Notes under the pieces: model-generated
Told to the model about the DNA's origin: nothing
The model's input: only the letters and a program-made list of their open reading frames with translations
The model's database searches: none
Part shown: one piece after another, positions 1 through 15,100 of the stretch
Layout: every line of letters starts with the position of its first letter
Numbering within the stretch: position 1 is the first letter of the stretch
Program-made: the position numbers and the translations under genes
NCBI GenBank assembly: GCA_021234535.1
Contig: CM037838.1
Coordinates: 23,351,969-23,415,968, forward strand
DNA from: Stichopus chloronotus
Lineage: Eukaryota; Echinodermata; Holothuroidea; Aspidochirotida; Stichopodidae
DNA: 64,000 bases
Reading direction: 5' to 3'

Positions 1-76
1 CATTTCTTTTTTCAGTACCTGTGTGTGCATGTTCTATAGGGTAAATTACGAACATTACATCCAACCAAGTCCTTAC

Positions 77-130
77 CTTTTGTCCTGGTGGTCCAACATC
101 GCCACGGGCACCTGGGAGACCTTGTGGTCC
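77..130 (-). CDS. Exon 43: major helix, 6 triplets; last exon in window
   Basis: 54 bp, phase 0, encoding [19 protein letters not shown] second RGD triplet occurs here. A normal donor (gtaagg) follows, so the chain continues beyond position 1. Confidence 0.93.
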
Positions 131-3100
131 CTGGGAAGAAAAATACAGCAAAAGAGTGAGGTTGTTAAGGCCCCATGTATATAGGAGTCTCACAAACTAC
201 TGTGCGATGGACAGCAGCAGTAAAATTTAAGTGAGAAGTGCATTCCAAGATTATGATGGTTCACGTTACTTGTATCTTATGCTTTACAACAAACTCCTGT
301 TTTATAACAAGATCCAGGTATGGTCTCGAAAACTTCAACTGAGGTCTGTCTGTGTTTTTACTGTTTTTTTTTGGGGGGGGGGTCTTGGGTGGAGAGCAGT
401 AACTATGACATTCATGTGGTTTCTTAGGACAGACACTTGCATAACATGCCGACTGATATAACTGAGGCCAGCAGAAGTTTCTTAATAGATTGTAAGTGCC
501 ACCGCCATAAACCATTTTGTTTTCTGGTGGACCACTGTCATGGGATGCGAAAGTCGCGGTTTCCTTCTAAGGGAGGGCTTGTACCGAACTGATGATGATC
601 TCACTCGTATTCTACAACCTTCCCATCAGGCGAACCGACTGGTTTTGAAACCGAGACAGATGTCTTCCTCTGACTGGCAGAATGCCTCTCTGGACATTTC
701 TCACAGATGATGCCATTATCATAAGAATCCCTTAATTTCCACTTTTCATTTCATATAAATGCAAGTAATTAAAGTTTTACCTGCACAACAGCGTAAGCCT
801 TGAGAACGGCCATAATCAGGAGACAATTTCAATACTTTTGACAACTTACCTCGCTTCCCTGAACACCCTGTTCACCTGGTCGTCCGATGGGTCCAGGGCT
901 ACCCTGCATGGAAAAGAACAAGCAAATGCATTGCTAAAAGTAACTCATAAACCAATCGAGAAACTAGCGCTGCAACCTGAAAGGATCATTCTATGCTGGC
1001 CACTCTACCAGCAAAGCTACAAGCAATCCTTATTTATGCAAGAGAAAAATCATGCAACATTATCTCACAAATGCAGAAATGAAGATTTTACTCAGTCACC
1101 TGCATGCAAGCACAGACAAAGTAATGATACCGATGACACACACACAGTTGAAACAAATTCTCAACTTTACTTTTTAAACACTCTCTATTAAACGACATTT
1201 ACCATTTAACCACAGGCTTACGAACACGTAAACCTAAAAACATACTCATTGCATCAACGATAGCTGCTTTGATCTTCTTTACCACGGGAAAAAGTTGCAA
1301 AGTTAAATTAAACAATGCCAGTCCATATCATTGTCAACAAAGTCACTCTCTGGTAAGCCCTGTGATCATGTACAGGTTATAGTTGCAGCAGCATGAGATC
1401 CACGATTTTCACGTGTTGCTTAAACTTCATATTACGAAAGGATAATACGAGAAGATAAAGGGGGGGAAAGGGTTCACATACCACTTGTCCTGGGTCTCCT
1501 GGTTCTCCAACAGTGCCTGGTGGACCTGGAAGGCCCTGTATTTGAAAGAATAAACAAACACTCAATTAATCAATAAAACATATGTAAGTGCACTTTATGT
1601 TATGCCAACTTTGACTGCTTTTCCTTTCTCGATTTTATCGATAAAATTTGACATGCTATCATCAATCCCTGAAAGGGGGTGAAGGACTTGACAGTTCGAG
1701 TGCCCTTGACAACACAATGGTGTAATGTGGCAGTTAAAGCATGCAAAAACTTAAATGAAACTAAGAATGACACTGTCTAAAGGTCTGGATGCATCATAAG
1801 GGAAAATCTGTGGGCAATAAATCCTATCTATTAGTCAAGTGCAGAAAAAGCTGCTCTCTCTGTGGAAAGATCAGGCTTTAATATATATCACTGACTGATA
1901 CCTTTCCTGACTGGATTTCTTTTAGACTTTAATTTTTGATTGTTCAGTGTTGTTTACTCTTCTTTCTTATGATATTCCTTTTACATTGTTTCTTAATCGA
2001 TATTTTACTACATTTGTTCTTTGTCTCTTTCCATTCATGCTATTGTTTTTGTATATTCGTCTCTGTGTGTGTGATACTTTTATGTTTTATTTTAGCGCAG
2101 ATTTGCAATTTCTATTTTGGATTCAGTGAAATTGTTCCACCTTTACCAGCAAGTCACCTTCGAATGTTATTGTTATGCCAGTGACCTACTGTCGACATAT
2201 CACCTATAAATGGTTTGACAATGTCCTAAAATAGTTCTGCTCTAATAATGCTTTGTTTGATATGATGCACACATGTCACTGTGCACTTACTCTATCCTGC
2301 TAGCATACAGTTGGATTTTTCCAGTACTCCATTGCCATCAGGAAATCTACAAAATATCTGCATTATCTCAGTTGATGGCTTTCTCTTTACCATTAACTTC
2401 TTCATACAAATACAATTTTTCCCCCAACCTCCTTTAAAATTGTACAATATGTGGCGGTAGCTTCTTTTCATGCAAAAGGAGGAGGTACTGAGCTCTAAGT
2501 GTGTCTACTATTGACCTGGCATTGTTCTGACTACACACTCCTTCCTCCCCTTAGAACACACCCCAGCAGAGGAGGACCTTGACTTACCTGAACACCAGCA
2601 GGTCCAGTTTGTCCAGTCTGACCGATTGGACCTTCATCTCCCTACGAGGCAAGCAAAGATATTGTCCGGATTAATATCACAAATTTCCAAAATAGTAGCC
2701 AAGTGGGCTGGAATCACATGACATTGTAGCTTGAATGCAAATAGTAGCCAGATGGATTAGTGCTACACAGTATTTTAGCTAGAAAACAAATAGCAGCCAG
2801 ATGGACTGGCATCACATCGTACTGCAGTTAGTTCAATGTAAATGGCAGTGAAATAAGCTGGCATCAAATAGTATTGTATCTTTGATGCAAATAGTTGTAA
2901 AATTGGCTATAATCACAATGCGGTATTGCAGCTTGAATGCAAGCAGTGGGAAGGGGGGGTATTATAGCTTGAGCAAAAATAGCAGCCAGACAGGATGGAG
3001 TCATACTGCTGTGGCCTGAGAAAGCGTGCATTTGTAAACCCCTTCCCCCTTGCAGGAGCCACCTTAAATAAAAGAGACATGATTGACAAAAGGAAGACAG

Positions 3101-6100
3101 AGACATCCCAACAATTGCAACATACATAGTGCTTGTTGCAACAATGGTATCATAGTTAAATTTAGTAAAACTGAAATACAGTAGGAAGTTTAAAACATTG
3201 TTTCAAATTTCAGTCGCCATGTGCAAGTGAAAGTAATATCAACCAATGAAGGGGATATTTGGTTTTGATAATTAGGGCATACCCTTGATTAGGCTGGTAA
3301 AATATCTGTCTGACAAAAGGTTAATCTTTTGAGTGACCCAGTGTTTTTAAAGCTGGAGGATACCCTAAATGTACCAAACTATCACTGTCATCATTAGATT
3401 AATGATCAACATCACCATCATTACCATGATCATCATCACCACCATCATTACTACCATCATCATCACCATGATCATCATCACCACGGTTACCCGATAACGA
3501 ACACCATCATTACCACCGTCATCATCGCTATCAAGACCATTATCATATCTTTTTCACCATCATTATCACCATCATAATATTCAACACCATCATCAATGTC
3601 ACGTTAACCTTCACCGCTAACCATCATGGCAATCACAGCTCCACCACCATCATCATAAATATAATCATCACCAATATCATAAGATTGTCGTCACCGTCAT
3701 TATCACCATTAACATGGCAATCATTGCCATGATCACCATTATCACTATAATCGTCATCATGGCCATCATTATGGTCATTATAGCAATAACCATCACCACC
3801 ACGACAATCACTGCCTTCATCATCATCATCATCGCTATAAAATCATCATCATCCACCATCAACATCCTGCTCTCTATAATCATCATCATCATCATCGTCA
3901 TCATCATCATCGTCATCATCATCATCGTTATCATACTCCATCATCCACCACCATCAAAATGACACCATCCCACACAGAAAAGAGATCATGTAAAGATCCC
4001 CCCATGAAAACCATGGACGGTACATTCCTCTGAAACTAACCTTGGGACCTCTTGCACCAGCAGCGCCAGGCAAACCTGGATCACCATCTAAGCCCTGCAA
4101 AAGACCAAAAAAAATGCATTTAATACACCAGTGAAGGGATCAGACAATAACGTAACTTTTTACATTTTGAAGCCCTTTGAGTTTACTGTAGCAAACTCTT
4201 TAACCACCCCCTTATGTACAAGTGAACATCTACCATCACCCCCCACCCTGCCCCCACCTGTTTATTACTTTCATAGCAGTTTGACTACTTTGAAGATAAA
4301 GAAGGTGACCCAACACCAGATAAGTTCTTCCCTGAAGATACACATATTAACCAGGATGTATGTACGCACTTTTGATTTTGATGATGTAATTGTGGGTTTT
4401 TTTTTCTATTAATCACTGCGCACATTGCGCAAGGTAAGCTTGTGTAATGCCATCGGTCTTTGTTTTATCACAGTGATTTATCATGCACATTCCCAATATA
4501 CCCACCGTATATACGCAATGACATACATTGATCTAAGATGTCAACTGATAGGCTAATGTATAGACTGATCATCCTCTCACCGTGCATGCCTGCCTAAGAA
4601 ACTCGTTCAGCCAATCCTAACGATGGGATTTAGGAGTAAGAAATTGTGAAAGATGACAAAATACATAAAAACTTAGGGGTCTTACTGGTGGTCCAAGATC
4701 TCCTGTTGGGCCACGTTCGCCAGTTGGACCTTGTGGTCCCTGCAAAGAGAAGCAAAGGAAACAGGATGCCACTGTGTTTGTAAACTTTAATAATTACACA
4801 TCAATTAGTGCAACACCAGTTGCAAACATATTTGGTTTGATATTCACAAAATTTGGTTTTTCAACAGATGCACCTTTCAAAGCTGGAATATGAATTAAAA
4901 ATTTGTTGGTGAAAGTCAAATTTTGCGGATTTTGTCATAGGCTCTACAAAAAACATTGTTTAAGCCCCATTTTGGAGTAAATGAATATTCATATCCATTC
5001 CCATTGGTCTGTTTGATTTCAAGTAATGGTGATTGACTGCTATGCTTTTTTGGAGAGTCTGAATTTTGTAGGGCCAACAAAAATGTCAAGACAAATTTTC
5101 ATATTCAAATATTTGAAGAGGAGTGCATAGTTTCTCTTTCAAATTTTATGACAGGTGATCTTTTTCCCTACTTCCTCTTCCCTGAAACACTGACAAAGAA
5201 GAAAGGTAGATGACCAGGCAATTGCCAGTGCAACACATATTCCAGCTCTAAGTTTTCACAGGATTCATAGCATACTGGTAGGAAAAGCTTGAAAAAGATG
5301 GGTGAAGCTGGAAAAATTAAAAAGGCTATTAGGGCATACTTCAGGTAATTAAAAGTAAACATATTTGTTCATGATACAGAATGCATGTCTCACTGTAGCA
5401 AATTTCACCAAATGTTTCACCATTCTCACCAGTTACTTGCTACAATCTTAATTATGACTTAACTCTTTTTTTTTTTCAGATTAACATTCATTTGTATCAT
5501 ACTGCATTCCTTCTCTGACCCACCCGCCCCCCATCGGAGGACCAAACCATAACAATACAAGACATGAGCAAAACCCTACACATTTTGACATTGAAATAAA
5601 TTTACCTCAAGTCCACGTTCACCCTTGGATCCCTTTAAGCCCATGGGGCCACGTTCTCCCTTATCACCGTCGAGACCTGGATTACCAGATGCACCGCCAG
5701 GACCAGATGGACCCTATAGAGAAGAAGATGATGATGATGAGAAACTGATTATCACCTCCCTGTTACCATACACTAACTAAAGACTGCAGTGCAGAGAGAC
5801 AACATCACATTCCACCTCAACTTGAGAGTTACCAATGACTAATTGTTTGTCTCCCAGTTATTTTCATTTGCATGAGTGACGTTTTATATCGTTCATCCGT
5901 GTTTCGTTAACGAACCATTCATCAGTGTAATCTTATTTACAGTTCATCCGTGTTATGCCATTGACCAGTGCTTTGTTTATGAACAATGTATCTGAGTGTA
6001 TCCTGTGTATAGTCCAGCCATGTTTTATGTCACATACCGTTCATCAGTGTTACATTATGTATGTGTTATTTTTAATATGATTAATTAATCTGTGTTACCT

Positions 6101-9100
6101 TGTCTGTAGTTCATCAGTATTACGTTACATACCATTTATCAGTGTTACATCATGTAGGTGTTTTGTTGAATACGAACACTTCATCTGTGTTACCCTGTGT
6201 GCAGTTCATCAGTATTATATTACATACCATTTATCTGCATTACATTAGATACCATCGACCTGTGTATTAAACATCAAGCATTTTTCATCAGTTAGACACT
6301 ATTCATCTGTGCTGCATATTTATAAGTGTCATGTTATGAGCAATTCATCACATTTCCCAAACTGCTCACATGTGTTTTATTATGCATTAATCAGCAGTGC
6401 TATGTTGCACACCATTCAAAAGTGTAGTTCATCTTTTTATGTTACATTGCATTCACCTATGCTGTCTTATGTCTGTGTTATGTCATACACCAGTGATTTA
6501 GTGATTTGCACACCAGTTCATCATGTACTGTGTTATGTTTGATTTATCTGTGTAATCCTCTAGTCCATCAGTGTTGTGTTGTTCATCAGTTTTACGAACA
6601 ATTCACCACATCGTTCATCAGTTTTTATGTCTTTTACCTGTGTTACATTATGCACTATTCAGGAATGCTATGCTCCGTACCATTCAACAGTGTGGCCCAT
6701 CTTCCTCCTGAATCAACTTAAGGTATAATTCATCTGTGTGATGTTATGTACCATTCACATGTTATATACTGTTCATCCGTCACTATGCATTATTCAGGAG
6801 TGCCATGTTACGTAACATTCATCAGTGTTACGCTGTGTACCGTACATGTTACGTTACGTATGACTCACCCGTGCTATCATATAATTTAGTTCATCAGCAT
6901 CAGTATGTTATGTAACCTTCATCTGCATTACATTATATACCATTAAACTCTGTTACATTAAGTACTATTTCAGCAGTGTTTATACTTGAAACACCATTCA
7001 CCTGTGTTATGTTATAAACACAGCATGTAATGTACCATTCCTCTGTGTAATTATATGCACTGTTCATGCCTATCATGCAGTGCAACCCTTTACCTATGTT
7101 ACAACCCAGATATGATTCATTTAGTACCCCTGTTAGGTATTTTGTACCCATCATTCATGTAATGTTATGTAACATTTATTTGTGTTGTGTTTTTAGTTCC
7201 CATCCCTCATATTACCTTGTGTAACATTTATCTGTGTTGCATTTCGTACCCATCATTCACAATATCTTATGTAACATTTATCTGTTATGTATTTTGCACT
7301 GATCCTTCATCTAATCTTATGTAACATTTATCTCTGTTGTGTTTTTAGTATCCATTATTCACATTACCTTGTGTAAAATCTATCTGTGTTGTATTTTGAA
7401 CCCATCAATCACTTTATCTTATGTAGCATTTATCTGTGTTGCATTCTGTACCCATCATTCATGTAATCTTATGTAACATTTATTTGTGTCGTACTTTTTA
7501 CCCATCATTTATGTTATCTTATGTAACATTAATATGTGTTGTATTTTGTACCCATCAGTCACATTATCTTATCTAACATTTATCTCTGTTGTATTTTGCA
7601 CCCATCATTCATGTTATCTGATGTAAAATTTATCTGTGTTGTGTTTTGTATCCACCATTCATGTATCTTATGCAACATTTAACTGTTGTATTTATACGCA
7701 TCAGCCATGTTAACTTATGTAGCATTTATCTGTGTTGCATTTTGTACCCAGCATTTCTTATCTTAGGTAACATTTATCTGTGTTGCATTTTGTAGTCATC
7801 ATTCCTGTTATCTTATGTAGCATTTATCTGTGTTGTGTTTTGTGCATATTCATCTAAATAAGATGAGCACAACATTTGCTATGATTTCATTCTCATACTG
7901 CAAATTGATGGTAGATCTGCTGATGGAACTGATTTTGTTCCTTTTACATTCATTTTATAAATAATCAGTTGGACTATTCTGCATATATTTTGAAGTTTCA
8001 ACTTTTGCCCCAATTAATTGACCTCTCTCCACCTATAAATTGCACTGAATTCCATGACATCGCTTTCGGCGATTATTTCATATTTCTCACACAGACACTG
8101 CCACAAAGACTGCTCTGAAATGTTCTCATCACATTTCAAACATTGACTTTGTAGTGCACTGCACTGCAAAGAAAGTCAATAACACAACCCAATCCTCTAG
8201 TGTCTGAGAGTTGCAAACGAGTTTTTCAGCTACACCCAGTAAAAGGAGTAACTTCCAAGACATTCTGTTCTGTAGAAACCATGTAAGAATCACCAAGTTA
8301 ACAGTAGGATTTATTTTGTTTGATAACACTAAATCAACTTCAGGGCTTTTCTTTCAAGTTGAGCACTAAAAATCTAAGATGAAGCATTATCTCTTAACCT
8401 AAACACCAATGGTCAAAGAGGTTTTATTTGCAAACAGCCACCCTGATGTAAAAAGTTGACTTACTCTCGGTCCAACGCGACCTTCTGGCCCAGGTGGGCC
8501 GACTGGTCCTTCATCACCCTACAAGAGAAACAAAAGTAAGATATCCATTAAGAATGCTTATATTTTTTACCTATCATTTTACATACCAAAATATTTTAAT
8601 CCATTTTGCCTTTTTTTTGTATTTTTTTCTGGTAATTTCTAAGTCTGTTGGAGCAATACCACACTAGTTTAGACACTTCAGTCTTCAAAAACTTTCACAC
8701 TTTGTTATCAAAGAAGAAGACAATAGACCAGGTACTGCAGATCCAACTGGAGCACCCCACCCCAAAAAAGAATGGCAAATAAAGCATTCAGTTTCTTTGC
8801 ACATTTTCAAAACAAAAGTTTGACTCATGACTTTTAAATGTCTCGTTGTCTGCATGTATGTTAAATTACATCGCAATGCACCTCTAACACTGAAAAAGGG
8901 CTGCTGCCTAAACACCTTCCCTCCACCTATCCCCTCCAATTTATGGAGTAACCCAGAAAATGAGGCATATCTCAGAGGATACTTACTGGCAGACCCAAGT
9001 CTCCTTGTGGACCCTGTGGACCTTGCAATCCTGGAGGTCCCTAAAATTTAGATGACAAGACAGAGAAAGAAAAAAAATCAATCAATTTTGAAAAAAAAAA

Positions 9101-12100
9101 ACCGAAAACAGATGACGATAACATGCGGTGTTTATCAGAACTCTCATAGCGTTAACCAAAATTGACGTAAAAATGATATCACCCTGCAACAAAAACATGC
9201 GTCTATCATCCTCCCTGTAGGCGTGACAAGTTTGTGATCAAGACTGAGAATCCAAAGCCCTGCCTTGTGGAAAACTCTAAACTGCATATAAACACTTTTC
9301 TTGGACAGAAAACGACTAAAGACATGTATGCAAGGTAGATTACATCTGTCATGAAGGGGTTTGTGTAAATAGGGGAGGTTAAAAAAAGGCCTACCCTACT
9401 GTACCAACAAACAGCATCATCTAAGATCAACCTTAAACGGTTCAGTTGACAACTAGTTATCACCTTACAGCAGGAAAAAAAAATCAACAATAACAGAGAC
9501 AGAGCATACCCACTTGGGTAGTTGGGGTTACCAACATCACTCCCCCTCACACCTCTAATTGATTTATAGAAGCAATTTAAGATATGATCAATAACTGCGT
9601 ATTTTGTGTCTGATTACATCACAATGCCCTGATCAATTTAAAATTTGATCGAGTCAAGTTTAACAAACAGCCATAAGCAATGGCTACAAGACAGTCAACC
9701 GAGAGACTGTGATCCACCTTGCCAGTTTCCAATCATGTTGCAATATGAAGCACATCACTCTACAATCAGACAAAGTGTAATGTATCATGGAATTTACATC
9801 AATTCTCACTTTTCTATGCAATTTTTTCTTTAATCTTTTTTCTTTAATCTGAAAAATTACTTTCAAATTTTGGCCAAGAAAAAGATGTAGAACTGAAAAT
9901 AGCCAGATGGTTTGCTAACACAACATGAGCAAAAGGTTATGTCTGAACTTATCCTTGTTACAGCAATTCAAGAACTTACCACTGCACCGGGACTTCCAGC
10001 GTCACCTTGCAAGCCTCTAGGACCTGGTGGACCCTGAAAGACAGACACGCGGATGCATGTTACACACACAGACGCATAACAGGAAGGAAAGATGCAATAA
10101 CCCCTACAGCATTCACTGGCTAGCCCAGAGTTTCAAAGTTGCCACACACTTGTGGCCTTGTAGAGGCACACTGAATTGATTTGAGTGTATTTTGAAGGGG
10201 ATAATCACATCACAATTGCTTATAATAAGCATAGTCTTGTAAGTTTCACATCCAGTACTTATGAGAACTGTCAACACACTTCAATTTTCTCCTGGTTTCT
10301 TCTGCCTGTGTCCATATGACTTAGTGCTAATGTGAAAACTGTTCTGATCACAAACTTTCAAAAACCAAATTGAATCATAAATGACTCACTCATTAATGGT
10401 CCTCTGTATGTGAGACTTGGGGAATACTTGGGTTTAATAATTTGTGGTAAGAATATGAATGAAACTTGACAGGTACAAAAAAATCAAATAAACATAACTC
10501 AATGAGCCCCTTTGCTAAAATATTTGATCCATGAGGTAAATGTTTCTGTTGAGAGTAGTGATACTTCAGCACACAGAATTCAGCTTGACAAAGGTCATGC
10601 TTACCTACGTGGAAGAAAAGTTCCTCCCATCTTGTGACAGAGATGGTACACATGTCAATATTAAGATGGAGAAAATATTGGCCACTATGCACTATAATGC
10701 CATCTGATGTTTAATTTGTTTTTCTTTCTTCTCAAATGGTGGCTCCAAAAAGTGGAGGACACTTCAAAAGAAGAGATATTCACTCGTTTCTCAGCTCCGG
10801 TATCATCTGACAAATGACCGTCCATTACTGAATTACAAACTGGAAAGGCCAAGTGACTATCACGGCACTTCTCCTAGCCAACGAGATGGGATAGAAGGAC
10901 AAATTTACGATTCCATTAAGACTGCTTATAGTTTTATTAGTTAACTCACAGGTACACCAGTCTGTCCAGGTGGGCCGTCCTCTCCTTTCTCACCATCATC
11001 ACCCTAGGAAAGAGAGGAGGAAAAACGGGAAATGCATTACCATTGGTCAACTTCCTTTTCTGGCATATCCCTTGGCACAATTTCTAGTCATTTTGATGGC
11101 GAAGTTTCCCATGTGCTACAACCCAGTACAGAGATGTGTATCATGTAAAAACACCATGAAATTGCCAAGTATGCGACATGACAGTTAAACCCCAGCTTTC
11201 ATGACAACAATTCATCTACAAACCCCTTCTCCTCCAAGTATGGCTACGATCACACCAATCATTTTGGAACATTCCCTTCATATACAGACTTTCCTCGACA
11301 ACTGCATCACACAGGCAATCTCTGTTATTCTATTTCAGACCACACCACAGTACCTGAGGTCCTGGCAGGCCCCTCGTTCCTTGGAATCCACGGAGACCCT
11401 CTGGTCCTGCAGAGCCAGGGAGACCAGATGTACCTGGTGGTCCCTGAATGACAAATATCGACAAGAAAAGAAAACTAGTAACTATCAAGATATCCTAACA
11501 TAAATATTCTCGAAGATGCAATTAAAAATGCAAAAACAGCCATTACAGTACGTATTAATGATTCAAGAAACCCAGTCACTTTGTCTGTTTCTCCATTTTT
11601 AACAAACCATAATTAATGAGCAACAGACCAGCATTTACGGTCTTTCCCTGTCAGCATCATATATCATCAGATGGTATTATGTCCTGTGACCAGGTACACG
11701 AGAGATTTTTTTGAAATTTGCAACAAAACATACTCAAATTTTTCATACCATACATGCAGCAAAATACAAAAAAGACCTGTCTGCTGAGCCACACATCGCT
11801 TACGTACTTATAACAAGCAACCGAATTAGCCTTGGCGGAAAGGTTCATATCATCGCTACATTAAAGATAATCAGCATTCTTTGCTTGCATACTATGCATC
11901 TGCCAGGTAATACATTTACATTAAGATGAGGTATCTTCTGACAAAAACATCATACACACATACATGAAGATTCCTGCGTCATTTGATAGAGTTCACTCAA
12001 GCAGCAGGGGAAAAAAAAAGGGAGAGAAATATTTTAAAAGCCAGAATTTGAAACGAACAGAGAACCTCAAAAAAAAAAAAAAAACGGTAGACTTACGGGC

Positions 12101-15100
12101 GGTCCCATTTCTCCGTCACTACCTGGGGTTCCTGGGTTACCTTGTTGGCCTGGAGCACCTGGGAATCCCCTGTCACCCTGAGGTCCAATCTCACCACGGG
12201 CTCCCTATGTACGGACAAGAAAAGACAACTTGTGATTACGGTTAAGTTAAACTCAAAGGATGTCAGGACACAGTCATAAGTTCGACACTAACAAACTGGC
12301 GCTTCAGAAATCACTTGTCCATAGATCAAATGAGAGAAATCGTATTGCACATCTATCTGGAATTGAGGGAAATCATGGAGTGGACGTTGCCTTTAAGGAA
12401 CAGACGCTTTACGTCACCTGGAAACAAACTATTCAGCCATGGTGGCATCAGCCTTCATATTCCCTGAACTGGTACAACCCTAGAGAAGGCACAATTACAT
12501 AGGTAAGAGCTACATCAAAGCGAGGGATGCTCTTTGGATTATTCAAACATCACTGAAGGAACAACTTGGATTTTTGCTTCAAAGGAGTGGTCAACAAGTG
12601 TCGGACAGATAATCAGGATTCAATATCAGTATCGGAGAGATTCATCAAATTTGTTCACCATCACTATCGCCAAAATTTATCTCAACTGCCGATACTACCC
12701 AATGGATACTTCTCCATCAAGCACATATTACACCCTCCTTTACTTACATGCAGTATGGACTCTTATTTTTACCTTGTCAATTCAAAAAAAATTGGAAATG
12801 GCACTTCTGGAGTTCTGGGTATGCCAGCCTCAAACAACAAATCTATGGCTCTGTGTTTTATTCATGGTTTGCCAACTCAACCAATATGGCAAGTTGTTGT
12901 AACTTTCAGCTACGTCTGTGCTTGACAATGGATTTGTCAACTTTTGAGTATAAATAGTATCAGTATTTAAAATAGGAATTCAGATATTGGTAACATCAGC
13001 TATATGTCATGTTGCTCCTACATCACTGTCGACGGTTTTGGTGACGATAAGACGGCGCAACGTCAGAGGATCAACCAGACAAGATTCACAAATTTCAAAA
13101 CTAAATTACACAGCCTCATGCTGTCTCTTTTCCTGTTGAGTGTAAATGATGTCTTTTTTCCCCTAAAGTGTACAAAAAATTTATCACTGATTTTACCGGT
13201 GGTCCAATCACGCCTGGAGCACCCGCTGGTCCTGCAGATCCATCAGCACCCTGGAAAGAGAAAAACAAAGTGGTGGCTTTTTAATCATTTTATTTGAGGA
13301 ATTCCAAAGACTGTCTTTGAGAAACAGAAGACGAAAATATTCGCAGATATGAAACAAAACAGACAAAAAGGCTGGGCAAAGCAATGTCTTTCAATTTCCC
13401 ACAGTTCCTTTAAAACCATCATAAATCAACACCGAGAAAACGGTCAAAATTTTCTAACATTTTACATGAAACTGTTGAATGCTGACTACTAGGAGGTCGT
13501 CTTGAACTAAAAGTGAGGCTGGAAACATTCACAGACAGCCTTTAAAATTGATACCAAAACGAAATACTCACAGGTTCACCACGTGGTCCTGGGAACCCTG
13601 GAAGGCCATCTGATCCAGGAATACCCTGAAAGAGAAACAAGAAAGAAGGTATGAAGAAAATGTAAATGGGCAATGAAAGATATACACAAGCATTTAAATG
13701 AGCAAGCAAAGGCCAAACAAAAAACATCTCAAAAACTTCTTGAAGCTTGACAAACTAAATCAGACTGATCTATTAAAAGTAAGCACGCTTTGTGTATGAA
13801 ACGCCCCTAAATGGGTGTGCTAAGATAAAAAAAAAAAAAATCTGTAAACTTCTTCAATTTTGGCAAATTAAAACTATACTAACGAAAGAAAGACCTGTCC
13901 CTGCAACAGTACAATTTGTGTGCAAGCAAAAGCTCATTTGGGGTAATTCTGGAAAACTTGTGAGGTCTTTGTTAGCTAGAGCTCAAAAAGAGAATGTTAG
14001 GCAACCCACAGAAAAGTGCAGGGGGATCATCTCATAAAAAAAAAATTATTGTGTAACATCTATCTATACATGTAACTACTGGATGAATATGGAAGGTTTT
14101 GAAGAGAGTGATCTAACTACTCACATTGGGTCCCTTAGCACCTGGATAGCCACGTGGGCCTTGTGGGCCTTGAATACCCTGAAAAAAAACAAAGGAAATA
14201 AGAAGCAGAATGTTAGGAAATACTTCACTGAACAACAAACAAAAAAATTCTTCACCTTGTGAAATGGGAAGAATAAACAAGATTTGCAGGTACTAATAAA
14301 AAGTATCTCTATTTATAACAAAAAGACGACTTAATCAGTCTTCATTTAAGGAATTCATTTAAATAGCAATTCATGCATACTTAGGAAGAATCCTCAACTC
14401 CTATTGGCTCATTTAGGTCAGGTGGCCCATGCATTATCCTACAGGTGATGCAGCAGTACAGCATTGATTAAACTTTCATTATTCAGTTGTCTGCATTTAA
14501 GTCATAATACAAAGAGATGGTCATGCAAGGATGAGGTAAAAGATCAGCACAGGAAATAGTTGGCAACGTTGTTTTAATTCGACAGGACTCACTAAAAGGG
14601 GAACTGGTAGTCATAATAGACATTTTATGTAAATTTATCTCCTGTTGTTGCACATTGGTGAAATCTTCCTTAAATCTGGAGTATGGGTTGTACTGGCAAT
14701 AACCTGGTTATCTACCTTTGTTCTTTGTCAGTGTTTCAGGGAAGAGATAGTAGGTGAAAAGATCACCCATCACAAAATCTGAAAGAGAACTATGCATTCA
14801 TCTCCCAGATATTTGAATATGAAAAGTGTCTTGACATATCTGTTGCCACCGCAAATTCAGACTCTACAAGAAAGCATAGCAGTCAATCACCATTACTTGG
14901 GATCAAACAGGCCAATGGAAATGGATACGAATATACATGTATGCAAAAATGGGGCTTGAGCAATGGTTTTCGTAGTGGCGATGACATATTAGACGGAATT
15001 TTGACTTTCAACTCTAGGTCCAACTTTAAGTCCTCCATCAAGTTTTCAAACGTTTAGAAACGAACGTCCTGTATCCACAAAGTGATTGTTTCGCATCCCT

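Larger units (their letters stand above)
131..4685. other. Introns 38-42
   Basis: Non-coding between exons 38 and 43. It contains a G run at about 369-380, a T-rich pyrimidine stretch at 1910-2130, the tandem repeat at 2690 and the CAT/ATC array. The remainder shows no recognisable feature. Confidence 0.8.
5714..8464. other. Intron 36, mostly satellite-like
   Basis: About 2 kb of this 2751 bp intron is tandem repeat (5875-7845). The right end (7850-8464) is unique-looking, AT-rich and has no recognisable feature. Confidence 0.85.
8519..14124. other. Introns 28-35
   Basis: Short introns (321-992 bp) separating exons 28 to 36. Homopolymer A runs occur near 9090, 12070 and 13830. Nothing else is recognised. 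Open frames here are short and lack splice context. Confidence 0.75.

Noticed and set aside
3677..3962. Open frames of about 82-85 codons on both strands
   Set aside because: Poly-Met and poly-Ile translations of a CAT/ATC simple repeat.
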